From Chitinophaga pinensis (GTDB lineage Bacteria > Bacteroidota > Bacteroidia > UKL13-3): a DNA stretch of 64,000 bases. Below, piece after piece: positions 49,710-59,131 of the stretch; the stretch's first letter is position 1; every line of letters starts with the position of its first letter. Both the position numbers and the translations under genes were made by a program. The DNA lies in the NCBI GenBank assembly GCA_945870425.1, contig CAMBSD010000005.1, positions 62,001-126,000 of the forward strand, in the 5' to 3' direction. Under the pieces are notes generated by a model. The model was not told the origin of the DNA and made no database searches. It saw nothing but the letters and a program-made list of their open reading frames with translations.

Positions 49710-51263
49710 GTGAGTCAGGAACTTATTATCAATTCAACACAAGGTGGTGCTGTAACTATTGCATTGCTGCGTGATAAAAAACTAGTAGAACTTCACCAAG
49801 AATCCGGTAGTAATGGATTTTTAGTAGGTGATGTATACCTTGGTACTGTAAACAAACTTATGCCAGGTTTGAATGCAGCATTTGTAGATGTAGGACATGA
49901 GCGCGATGCCTTTCTGCACTATCTCGATTTAGGCAAACAAGTAAAATCCTTATCTAAATTTACCAAACTTGTTCGAAATGGCAAGCCCGATTCTATTATT
50001 AGAAATGAGGATTTGGATGAAGATATTGAGAAAAAAGGCAAGGTAGGTCAAGTGCTTAATCGTTTCCAACAAGTAGTGGTTCAGGTAGCCAAAGAGCCAA
50101 TTGCAAACAAAGGTCCGCGTCTTACGTCTGAGATTAGTTTAGCAGGTCGATTTTTGGTATTAATGCCATTTGATGAAGGGATAAATATTTCCAAAAAAAT
50201 ATCAAAACCCGATGAAAGAACTCGCTTAAAAAAACTGGTTCAATCTTTAAAACCTAAAAACTTTGCTGTAATTCTTAGGACCAACGCAGAGGGAGCAAGT
50301 GAAGAAGATTTAATAAAAGATATGGCTGATTTAATCGACAGGTGGGAACATTTGTACACCCAACTTAAAACAGCTACACCTCCTCAAAAAATTCTGGGTG
50401 AAAGTGAGAGAACCCTTACGTTAATAAGGGATTTGGTGAATGAAGATTACTCAGCTATTCATGTTAATGATAGTTTTTTGTTCAATGAAATTAAAGGCTA
50501 TCTAAAAGCAAAAGAACCTGAACTTGAAAAAATAGTTAAGCTATATGCTGGCAAGCAACCCATATTCGAAAACTTTGATATTGATAAGCAAATCAAAACA
50601 AGTTTTGGGAAAGAAATTAATTTCTATGGAGGATGTTACCTAATTATTGAGCATACAGAAGCCTTACATGTTATTGATGTAAATAGTGGAAATATTGCAG
50701 GTAAAGAAATTAATCAGGAGGAAAATGCACTAAAAGTAAATCTAGAAGCTGCTACCGAAATAGCTCGTCAGTTGAGACTTCGGGATATGGGCGGAATCAT
50801 TGTAATTGATTTTATCGACCTTAAAAATCCTGGAAATAGAAGACAGGTATATGAAAGGCTGAAAGAAGAAATGGATAACGACAAGGCAAAACACAAAATC
50901 TTGCCTATGAGTCCGTTTGGTTTGGTGCAAATAACTAGACAAAGGGTGAGGCCAGAAATGGCTATTCAAACTACCGAAAAATGCCCGACTTGCAAAGGAA
51001 GTGGGGAGATTCAAAATACAGTTTCAATGGTTGATGAAATAGAAACACGGATCAAATACTTAATTGAGAACATGCATATTTCGAATTTCACTTTAGAAAT
51101 CCATCCATATATGGCAGCTTATTTGAAACAAGGTTTCTTCAACTCAACTAGGGTTAAATGGTATTTTAAATACAAAAAATGGATTAAAATAAAAGCTGTT
51201 CAATCGATGCATATGGTTGAATATAGATTTATAAATAATAGTGGCGAAGAAATTCATGTATAA
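49710..51263 (+). CDS. rng: Ribonuclease G/E family (GTG start)
   Basis: 517 aa; S1-like 'VGDVYLGTVNKLMPGLNAAFVDVGHERDAFLHYLDL', 'LHVIDVNSGNIAG', 'IIVIDFIDLKNPGNR', 'CPTCKGSG' zinc link. Confidence 0.95.
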   Translation: MSQELIINSTQGGAVTIALLRDKKLVELHQESGSNGFLVGDVYLGTVNKLMPGLNAAFVDVGHERDAFLHYLDLGKQVKSLSKFTKLVRNGKPDSIIRNEDLDEDIEKKGKVGQVLNRFQQVVVQVAKEPIANKGPRLTSEISLAGRFLVLMPFDEGINISKKISKPDERTRLKKLVQSLKPKNFAVILRTNAEGASEEDLIKDMADLIDRWEHLYTQLKTATPPQKILGESERTLTLIRDLVNEDYSAIHVNDSFLFNEIKGYLKAKEPELEKIVKLYAGKQPIFENFDIDKQIKTSFGKEINFYGGCYLIIEHTEALHVIDVNSGNIAGKEINQEENALKVNLEAATEIARQLRLRDMGGIIVIDFIDLKNPGNRRQVYERLKEEMDNDKAKHKILPMSPFGLVQITRQRVRPEMAIQTTEKCPTCKGSGEIQNTVSMVDEIETRIKYLIENMHISNFTLEIHPYMAAYLKQGFFNSTRVKWYFKYKKWIKIKAVQSMHMVEYRFINNSGEEIHV

Positions 51264-51283
51264 AAAATATCAAAATTAATAAG

Positions 51284-51321
51284 TAAAAAAAGTCCCGAAA
51301 CCAGAGGTTTCGGGACTTTTT
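51284..51321. terminator. Bidirectional intrinsic terminator between rng and SulP gene
   Basis: AAAAAGTCCCGAAACC aga GGTTTCGGGACTTTTT perfect stem. Confidence 0.85.
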
Positions 51322-51339
51322 GCATATTAAGTATTCACT

Positions 51340-52953
51340 TTAATTCTTTTTGTGTCTGCTAGCCATAGGATGCTGTGACATTGGGTGAAATCTTTCCAAG
51401 CCAATAGTTTGAAATTCTCCGCCCTCCAATTTATAATTTTCGCCAACAAAATAAATACCTTGAAAGACGGTATGATCTATCAAATTAGCTTGCTTAAAAT
51501 CCACAATAATTTTTTTGCCTTTAGGTATTGAATTTAATTTTTCAATTAAACCTATATAATTACTAAAAACAGCAGAATACTTTATCTTAACGAGATAGGT
51601 ATTTTCATCTTGTTGTTGAATTTTAATATTGGCTTTGAAAATACTTTTTGGATGTAAACCATATATCAAATGGATGATTAGTTTCGTAAGAATACCCATG
51701 CCAATTCCAACCAACAAATCAGTTAACAGGGTAACAATAATAGTGACAATAAAAATAATTAATTGGTCAACACCAATATGAAAAATGTGTTTAAATACTC
51801 TTGGGTGGGCAAGCTTAACACCAACTCCAATAAGCATGGCAGCCAAAGCAGAGGTTGGAATTAAATCAGTAAATAGTGTATCGAAAACCAAAAACAATAA
51901 TATGGCAATACCATGAAAAAAATTGGCCCATCTGGTTTTCCCGCCATAATTAACATTAGCTGAACTACGTGCAACCTCACTTATCATTGGTAATCCGCCT
52001 AAAACACCAGCAAAAATATTACCTGCTCCAATAGCAATTAAGTCCTTATTATAATCTGATTTGCGTTTAAATGGGTCCATAACATCAATGGCTTTAATGG
52101 TAAGCAAAGCTTCCAAACTACCAACGATGGCAAACATTAAGACATATTTAATAAAGGTTGCAGTTTGAGAAAATCCTGCAAAACTTACATTGATGGCAAG
52201 TATATCAGATAGGTTCTTATCAAAATGCACAAAGCCTGTAGGATTCGATTCTTTTAATCCAATCATAATGGCCATGGGAATGGTTGTCACTAAAACAATT
52301 AACGGTGCTGGAATTTTCTTAACCCAAGGATGTTTAATCATGGGCATACCAAGTATAATTATCAAACTTACCAACCCAATAATGGTTGAACTAACATTAA
52401 AATTGATAAATGAATGGGGTATTTCCTTTATTAATTCTATAGGATAAACCAAAGGCTTACCTGTTAATTCGTTAACAGGATTAATGCCTAAAAGCACATG
52501 AAGTTGTTTAGATAATATAATGATTCCAATAGCAGCCAACATACCTTCGACTGCTGCAAGAGGGAAGAAGTCGGCCAATTTACCAAACTTAAAAACACCA
52601 AATAAAACCTGAAAAAAACCAGCCACAACAACAGCACCTAAAGCTAAATGCCAACCCAATTCATTGTTACCCCCACCTAATTCAGCAACAGAACCAGCAA
52701 CAATTACAATGAGACCTGCAGCCGGACCTTTAATACTCAATCTTGAACCAGCCATTAGGGAAACTACGATACCACCAATCATGGCTGTAATTAGACCCAT
52801 AATTGGAGGAAAATCAGAGGCTTTAGCAATACCTAAACTTAAAGGTAAAGCCAACAAAAAAACCAAAAAACCGGAGAGCGAATCTGCCTGCAAATTCTCT
52901 TTTAAACCTGTTAAACCATCTGCCGGAACAACTTTATTTTTTTTATTTACCAT
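51340..52953 (-). CDS. SulP family inorganic anion (candidate bicarbonate/sulfate) transporter with STAS-like C-terminus
   Basis: 537 aa; 'DSLSGFLVFLLALPLSLGIAKASDFPPIMGLITAMIGGIVVSLMAGSRLSIKGPAAGL', 'GAGNIFAGVLGGLPMISEVARSSANVNYGGKTRWANFFHG', STAS-like tail. Confidence 0.92.
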   Translation of the reverse strand: MVNKKNKVVPADGLTGLKENLQADSLSGFLVFLLALPLSLGIAKASDFPPIMGLITAMIGGIVVSLMAGSRLSIKGPAAGLIVIVAGSVAELGGGNNELGWHLALGAVVVAGFFQVLFGVFKFGKLADFFPLAAVEGMLAAIGIIILSKQLHVLLGINPVNELTGKPLVYPIELIKEIPHSFINFNVSSTIIGLVSLIIILGMPMIKHPWVKKIPAPLIVLVTTIPMAIMIGLKESNPTGFVHFDKNLSDILAINVSFAGFSQTATFIKYVLMFAIVGSLEALLTIKAIDVMDPFKRKSDYNKDLIAIGAGNIFAGVLGGLPMISEVARSSANVNYGGKTRWANFFHGIAILLFLVFDTLFTDLIPTSALAAMLIGVGVKLAHPRVFKHIFHIGVDQLIIFIVTIIVTLLTDLLVGIGMGILTKLIIHLIYGLHPKSIFKANIKIQQQDENTYLVKIKYSAVFSNYIGLIEKLNSIPKGKKIIVDFKQANLIDHTVFQGIYFVGENYKLEGGEFQTIGLERFHPMSQHPMASRHKKN

Positions 52954-52998
52954 GCTTAAACCATAACAATTAATAATTTATCTCAAGTTATAATGAGA

Positions 52999-54867
52999 TT
53001 AAGAATACCTAAAACCAACCTCATGGAATCTCTTAATTGGAGTTCCAAGGAACAATCTTGAATATATCCTGATTAGCGATAAACCATCCACAATCAAACT
53101 AATAGAGATTATTAAAGCCAATATTGCTTGATGCTCATCAATGTGCGAGTATATTAAATCTTCACCAATAAAAGTAGGTGTGATTGGAAATCCAGATAAG
53201 GCTAGACAGACTAAAAGAAATAAAAATGCCAATCTTGGATGTTTATATGAATGTCCATAAAATTGCTTTAGGTCTATTTCGATTTCTTTCTTTTTGAGTA
53301 TATATAGACTAAAGTACCCAATAATTCCAGCTACTACAATTCCGCTTAAGTATAAAACGGTATGTGAAAACTCAAAATGTTCGTTGAAAGATATGGACAT
53401 AGCCACCATAAAATTATTCATTAAAATAATTGTAAATGCATGCCATACATTTCCTCTTTCAGCAAATGATTTTAAAACTAACATCAATCCAAATAGCGCA
53501 TAAAACTCGGGTATAAAACGATGCAAATTACCAGGTATGGTGTTTTCCATTTGAAATGCAATGATGCCACCCACAAGCAAAATAGCAAAAATGATAGAGG
53601 TTGCATTAAAACTCATAAAACTCATTTTTCTTCCAGCTCGTTTAATAGGCATCCAAACATATTCAGATAATAACCAATCAAGGTTCCATTCTTTAAGACT
53701 GAGCAAGTATATTGTATATCGTAAACGATTTGGCAATGAATCTTCTGCCGAATGTTTGCGAGGAGTGAAATTATAAAATTGCTCTTTGATTAAATAACTC
53801 ACTACAGAAGGTGAAACCAATAGCTGATTAGTGCGTAAAAAAGCATTACCCGCAAAATGTATTAATGCCAAATTTTCAAATCCTGCTCCAAGTTCAATAA
53901 AAATAATTCCAATTTGTGCTGAAGATGCATAAGCAATTTGACTCTTTATTGATGACTGAACACGAGCGGTTAATCCACTCAATAAGGCAGTAATGAATCC
54001 TATGGCAGCAATCAAAACCCTAACAGATAATTGATAATCCCAAAAAGGAAAAGTTCTTAAAAGTAAGAATACTCCTATGTGTACTGAAAGTGAACCATAA
54101 AAAATAGCACTCGATGGAGTTGGACCTTCCATGGCTCGGGGCAACCATGATGAAAAAGGAAACTGAGCTGATTTAGCGGCTGCAGAAATCAAAATCATGG
54201 TTGAAATAAAGACACCAATTAAACTGTGAGATTGCAAATGCTCATGAACCAATTCGTAATTATTCAATTTTAGAAAGGTAACATTCTCGTGCCACAAATG
54301 ATGACTCAGCCACATCACTAGTAGTAGACCCACATCACCAATTCTATAAATACTAAACACTTTGATAGCATTCTTTACTGGCAAATAGCGCTGTCGGTAG
54401 AAGCTTATTAACAGAAATGAAGATATGCCTAATATCTCCCAACCTAAAAATAAGGTTTCAAAATTACCAGATAATACGGTTATGTTGTAACCTAAATAGA
54501 AGAACAATACTGTATTGAAAAACCTTTTGTAACCTCGTTCACGATGTAGATAATAGCGACTATAAATAGTTACCAAAAAAGTCAGAAATGAGCCCAACAA
54601 AAGGTAAACCACCGATATCTTATCAAAATAGAAATCTAACAAGAATTCGTAACCTGTTGTTTGGTAAATTAAAATCTCATTCAAGTTTAAATTGGGATGA
54701 GCATTGACAAGCCAATAAATAACAAAAAGAGTTAAGCAAAACAAATTAAGTCCAACAAATCCAAAGGCTGTTCTTGATAATAAATTCTCGTGTTTGCGAG
54801 GAATAATAAGACTAACCAGAAAACCCAACAAAGGCAACAATATGAATATTTGAATAATTTTTTCCAT
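52999..54867 (-). CDS. dabB: DabB-like proton-conducting subunit (NuoL/MrpA-type, DAB inorganic carbon transporter)
   Basis: 622 aa; Proton_antipo_M motifs (GWEILGISSFLLISFYRQRYLPVKNAIKVFSIYRIGDVGLLL, SAAAKSAQFPFSSWLPRAMEGPTPSSAIFYGSLSVHIGVFLLLR); adjoining dabA remnant supports DabB over Nuo/Mrp. Confidence 0.82.
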   Translation of the reverse strand: MEKIIQIFILLPLLGFLVSLIIPRKHENLLSRTAFGFVGLNLFCLTLFVIYWLVNAHPNLNLNEILIYQTTGYEFLLDFYFDKISVVYLLLGSFLTFLVTIYSRYYLHRERGYKRFFNTVLFFYLGYNITVLSGNFETLFLGWEILGISSFLLISFYRQRYLPVKNAIKVFSIYRIGDVGLLLVMWLSHHLWHENVTFLKLNNYELVHEHLQSHSLIGVFISTMILISAAAKSAQFPFSSWLPRAMEGPTPSSAIFYGSLSVHIGVFLLLRTFPFWDYQLSVRVLIAAIGFITALLSGLTARVQSSIKSQIAYASSAQIGIIFIELGAGFENLALIHFAGNAFLRTNQLLVSPSVVSYLIKEQFYNFTPRKHSAEDSLPNRLRYTIYLLSLKEWNLDWLLSEYVWMPIKRAGRKMSFMSFNATSIIFAILLVGGIIAFQMENTIPGNLHRFIPEFYALFGLMLVLKSFAERGNVWHAFTIILMNNFMVAMSISFNEHFEFSHTVLYLSGIVVAGIIGYFSLYILKKKEIEIDLKQFYGHSYKHPRLAFLFLLVCLALSGFPITPTFIGEDLIYSHIDEHQAILALIISISLIVDGLSLIRIYSRLFLGTPIKRFHEVGFRYS

Positions 54868-54875
54868 GCTATTTT

Positions 54876-55431
54876 TTAGTTGATGGTATATACTAGAAAA
54901 TTTTCTTCCGTTGATTCAATCAACACCTCTAAATTGTCTACATGATTAATTTTATCGATGATAGGTTTATATTTGCTAAAAGCGCCATCCTTGAAATAAT
55001 GTAAACTCTTATCTTCCGGATTGATTGCTACAAGATGCACCCATTTCATTGACAAACCATTCATATGTTTCAGGAGTAACTTGTATTGCTTTTAAAACAA
55101 TTTCAGGAAAATGCTCAACAATCACCATCAATCGAATCGGGTCATGCACTTCTATCATTTGGTTGGGCAAACCAGCTCTTAAATCCCCATCAATTCCATT
55201 TGCTACACCAATCAATCCCATAACATTATGGGGAAGCTTGGTACCTGCTGCTAATTTAGAATTATCTACCCTTGAGAAGTAATATTCTAAATTGATACCC
55301 CCACAAACAGGACCAATAGGCTTTATGATATTACTTAAAAATTTACCATCTAAATCAATTTTATAATTATATGAAATATTAGATGATTTTGCGTTTTTGA
55401 ATTTATTGTAGTCAAAGATGTGTTCACTTAC
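54876..55431 (-). pseudogene. dabA: C-terminal remnant of dabA (DUF2309/UPF0753), N-terminus missing, one frameshift near 55046
   Basis: Stop at 55432-55434; frame 1 translates ...SYNYKIDLDGKFLSNIIKPIGPVCGGINLEYYFSRVDNSKLAAGTKLPHNVMGLIGVANGIDGDLRAGLPNQMIEVHDPIRLMVIVEHFPEIVLKAIQVTPETYEWFVNE, continues in frame 2 as WVHLVAINPEDKSLHYFKDGAFSKYKPI. Confidence 0.85.
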
Positions 55432-55443
55432 CTAAATTAAACT

Positions 55444-55466
55444 AAAAAAGGGATTAAAATCCCTTT
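55444..55466 (-). terminator. Terminator-like hairpin downstream of ytxJ
   Basis: AAAGGGATT aa AATCCCTTT with flanking A run. Confidence 0.6.
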
Positions 55467-55495
55467 AATATAATAGTAATATGATAGAAAAAAAT

Positions 55496-55828
55496 CTATA
55501 ATGACATCAAGTCTTCATATGAAATCCCATAATGCGTTTCGGTATAAATACATTTGCCATCTTTTATCACAAGCACCTGCGGTGACTGGTGTTCAATACC
55601 ATAGATTTCAGCTATGGCATTTGAAACATCTCGATGATTTAACAAATCGAGATAAAATGGGTTAAGCTTTTCAGAGTCTTCCTCTTTCCAGTTTCTTTCT
55701 AACCTATTAAGTGCTGTTAAACTAATACTGCAGCTGGTGCTATGTTTAAATAGGAGAACATTATGCTCAAACGATTCATTTTTTATCCTATCTAGATCTG
55801 AGAGATCCGTAATATTAATCCAATTCAT
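55496..55828 (-). CDS. ytxJ: Bacillithiol-system redox-active protein YtxJ-like (thioredoxin fold)
   Basis: 110 aa; 'VLLFKHSTSCSISLTALNRLER...FYLDLLNHRDVSNAIAEIYGIEHQSPQVLVIKDGKCIYTETHYGIS'. Confidence 0.85.
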   Translation of the reverse strand: MNWINITDLSDLDRIKNESFEHNVLLFKHSTSCSISLTALNRLERNWKEEDSEKLNPFYLDLLNHRDVSNAIAEIYGIEHQSPQVLVIKDGKCIYTETHYGISYEDLMSL

Positions 55829-56667
55829 TATTTCAACCTTAATTTTAAAAAATTCAACGACTGTTTCTTTGCCTCAAAGGTGAAATCTTTATTATACTTA
55901 GGGTTACTTGGATTAGCAAAAGCATGATCTGCTTTATAGTTATAAACTGTTAATTTTTTCCCTACTTTTACCATGTTTGCCTGAAAAGCCATAACTGTTT
56001 CCGGGTTGATAAACTTATCTTCTAATGCAAAAATCCCTAATACCTCGCAATTTATTTTTTTCAATCGATCGAGATCAGCTTCAGGCATGCCATAATACAT
56101 AACACAAGCTACACTCTGTTTTTCTGCCAATAAAGCCGCTTGTAAACTCCACGCACCCCCTAAACACCAACCCAATGTAGCTATACTTTTTTCAGGTCCT
56201 ATTTTTGCAATAAGTCCTTTAATTATTGCAGAGGCTCTTTCTTGCTTTAATCCACTCATAAATTTTTGAGCAGTTGGAACATCAGTAGCCACTTTTCCAT
56301 CATATAAGTCGATTGCATAAACATCAGTATTTTCTAAATTTTTAGCAAACTCATCAGCTTCTTGTTTTATATAATCATTTAAACCCCACCATTCATGAAA
56401 AATAATAAGTACATTATTTGAATAACCACTCGATTTTACGATATAGGCATTAGCCTCGCCATCATCTGCTATAAAAGAAATCATTTGACCCATGTGCTTT
56501 GGATTTTCATAAGGCGCAGGTACTAGGTGGGTTTGGGCAAAATTATCATTCATGGCTAAAGTGGTGTTTAGGTCTGTCACTGTCATTTGACAGCATGATT
56601 TTGTTTGAGCCCATGCTATATTGCCTATTAGAGCTAATGCTAATAATATTCTTTTCATAATTATCAA
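55828..56667 (-). CDS. Dienelactone hydrolase family protein (secreted)
   Basis: 279 aa; signal peptide; 'VLIIFHEWWGLNDYIKQEADEFAKNL', 'ATLGWCLGGAWSLQAAL', 'DHAFANPSNPKY'. Confidence 0.9.
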   Translation of the reverse strand: MIIMKRILLALALIGNIAWAQTKSCCQMTVTDLNTTLAMNDNFAQTHLVPAPYENPKHMGQMISFIADDGEANAYIVKSSGYSNNVLIIFHEWWGLNDYIKQEADEFAKNLENTDVYAIDLYDGKVATDVPTAQKFMSGLKQERASAIIKGLIAKIGPEKSIATLGWCLGGAWSLQAALLAEKQSVACVMYYGMPEADLDRLKKINCEVLGIFALEDKFINPETVMAFQANMVKVGKKLTVYNYKADHAFANPSNPKYNKDFTFEAKKQSLNFLKLRLK

Positions 56668-56809
56668 TAAGATTTTGCTGTAATAATAACCTCATAAAAT
56701 CAGATTATGTTTATATGGACAAAAAAGCATTGCATTTTTTACATACAAATGTATGAATCAAATTATCAGTATTTGTACTTATAAGCCCCCTAACATATAT
56801 TCGCCCAAT

Positions 56810-58966
56810 ATGAAAAAATCAATAAGTACTCTTGTTGCCCTGTTTATCAGCTTATTATTCTTAAACAATAAAACTGACGAGGGGATGTTTCCTTTATCTG
56901 AATTAAAAAATGTAGACCTACAAAAAGTGGGTCTTAAAATACAGCCCGTTGATTTATACAACCCCAATGGCATTAGTTTGATTGATGCGATTGTAAGAGT
57001 GGGAGGATGCACGGGTTCATTTATTTCAGAAGATGGATTGATAATTACCAATCACCACTGCGCTTTTAGTTATGTGGCTGCTATTAGCGATACTGCCCAT
57101 GACTATATAAATAATGGATTTTTAGCAAAAAACAGAAGTGAAGAAGCATCGGCCAAAGGACTAGTTTGCAAAATTACTGCTAGCTACGAAGATGTTTCGG
57201 GCAAAGTGCTTCAAGGAACACAAGCCACAAGCGACCCATTGGGTAGACTAGGCATTATATCACGAAATATCAGAGCAATAACTGATAGTGAAAACAAAGC
57301 CAATAAAGACCTGCAATGCGAAATATCTGAAATGTTTACAGGCAGAACCTATGTTTTGTTTAGATATAAATTGCTTAAAGACGTTCGTCTGGTATATGTT
57401 CCAGCAAGAAGCATTGGAGAATATGGTGGCGAAAAAGACAATTGGGTATGGCCTCGTCATTCAGGCGATTTTGCTATACTTAGGGCCTATGTAGCACCTG
57501 ATGGGAATGCCTCAGATTATGCAGTGAACAATGTTGCCTACAAGCCTATCAAACATTTGAAAGTTAATCCAAAAGGAGTTAAAGAAAATGACTTTGTATT
57601 TATCTTGGGTTACCCAGGAAGAACCTTTAGACATCAACCTGCTTCCTTCTATAAATACCATGAGCAATATATGTTGAAATACATTAGCGATTTGTATGAT
57701 TGGCAAATTGAAAAAATGGAAGAACTGAGCAAAGGCAATCGCAGCATGGAAATAAAATACTCATCTAAAATAAAATCATTGGCCAATGTAACCAAAAACT
57801 ACAAGGGCAAATTGCAAGGATTTAGAAGAAGTAAGTTGACAGCACAAAAATTCGAAGACGAAAAATCTTTAGATGCTTTTATTGAAAAGGATGAAAAACT
57901 AAAAGCACAATATGGTGGTGTAGTGCATAGGATCAATGTAGTGTATGACGATATTATTAATTATGCTCCACGAAATTTATGGTATGATCAAATCTATTCG
58001 GTTGCTCCCGTTTTAAATATTGCAGCAACGATTGATAACTACAGAAATATTTACAACAAACTCAATACAGATGCCGAAAGGGCTAATTTTAAAGACAAGC
58101 AATGGCAGAGAATTAAAAATGCAGTGTATGCACAAACTGCAAAATTTGATGAAACTTTTGAAACTGCAGCACTTGAAAAAATGATGATAGATGCATCAAA
58201 TTTCAATGCAAATAATGAAATAAAGGCCGTAAGTAATTATAAAGTAAAATGCAAGGATGAAAAAGCTCTGAAAGCTAAAATTGCAAAGATGTATGCTAAG
58301 TCGAAATTGAAAGATGCTTCTTACATAACCAACTTGGTAAATACCGATTTAGATAAATTATTTAAAGTAAATGACGACCTAATTAAGTTCGCATCAGAAC
58401 TGAACATTGAGCTAAATTTACATGACGAAGAAGACCGCAAACGTGAAGGTGAGTTAAACCAATTAATGGCCAAATATGTAGATGCAAAATCTTTATACAA
58501 ACAAAAACAATTTATCCCTGATGCCAATGCTACCTTGCGTTTCACATACGGTACTGTAAAAGGTTATTATCCTAACGATGCTGATTACAACCAACCTTTC
58601 ACTACCTTAAAAGGTGTAATTGAAAAAGAAGATGGCATTGATTACGAATTGCTTCAAATTGTAAAAGATTTATATGCGAGCAGAGATTACGGTAGTTTGA
58701 TGCACCCTAATTTAGGAGATTTGCCAATCAACTTTTTGTACAACCTTGACACAACGGGAGGTAATAGCGGAAGTCCAGTTATGAATGCTTATGGTGAATT
58801 AATTGGAGTAAACTTTGATAGAGCTTATACTGCTACTATTAACGATTACGCATGGAATGAGAGTTATAGCCGTTCTGTAGGTTGTGATATCCGTTATGTT
58901 TTATGGGTGATTCAGAAGGTAGCAAAAGCTGATTATCTGATTGATGAAATGGGGGTTAAACTTTAA
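56810..58966 (+). CDS. S46 family dipeptidyl-peptidase (DPP11-type S1 pocket)
   Basis: Start likely MKKSISTLVALFISLLFL; 'GCTGSFISEDGLIITNHHCAF', 'TTGGNSGSPVMNAYGELIGVNFDRAY'. Confidence 0.93.
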   Translation: MKKSISTLVALFISLLFLNNKTDEGMFPLSELKNVDLQKVGLKIQPVDLYNPNGISLIDAIVRVGGCTGSFISEDGLIITNHHCAFSYVAAISDTAHDYINNGFLAKNRSEEASAKGLVCKITASYEDVSGKVLQGTQATSDPLGRLGIISRNIRAITDSENKANKDLQCEISEMFTGRTYVLFRYKLLKDVRLVYVPARSIGEYGGEKDNWVWPRHSGDFAILRAYVAPDGNASDYAVNNVAYKPIKHLKVNPKGVKENDFVFILGYPGRTFRHQPASFYKYHEQYMLKYISDLYDWQIEKMEELSKGNRSMEIKYSSKIKSLANVTKNYKGKLQGFRRSKLTAQKFEDEKSLDAFIEKDEKLKAQYGGVVHRINVVYDDIINYAPRNLWYDQIYSVAPVLNIAATIDNYRNIYNKLNTDAERANFKDKQWQRIKNAVYAQTAKFDETFETAALEKMMIDASNFNANNEIKAVSNYKVKCKDEKALKAKIAKMYAKSKLKDASYITNLVNTDLDKLFKVNDDLIKFASELNIELNLHDEEDRKREGELNQLMAKYVDAKSLYKQKQFIPDANATLRFTYGTVKGYYPNDADYNQPFTTLKGVIEKEDGIDYELLQIVKDLYASRDYGSLMHPNLGDLPINFLYNLDTTGGNSGSPVMNAYGELIGVNFDRAYTATINDYAWNESYSRSVGCDIRYVLWVIQKVAKADYLIDEMGVKL

Positions 58967-58983
58967 GTTATCTTTTCGTGATG

Positions 58984-59080
58984 TCGGGTGTTTCCGCCCG
59001 ATCATAGTAATGAACTAAAAATGTCAGGAAGCAATTCCTGACAACACAGAAATAAAAATGTCGGGAAGTAATTCCCGACA
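58984..59080 (+). repeat. Array of three short hairpins in a convergent intergenic region
   Basis: TCGGGTG-tttc-CGCCCGA (58984-59001), TGTCAGGAA-GCAA-TTCCTGACA (59022-59043), TGTCGGGAA-GTAA-TTCCCGACA (59059-59080). Confidence 0.85.
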
Positions 59081-59131
59081 GCATAGTAACTATTTAGTCC
59101 ACCTTAATAGCAGTGATTGTATATAGGTGGA

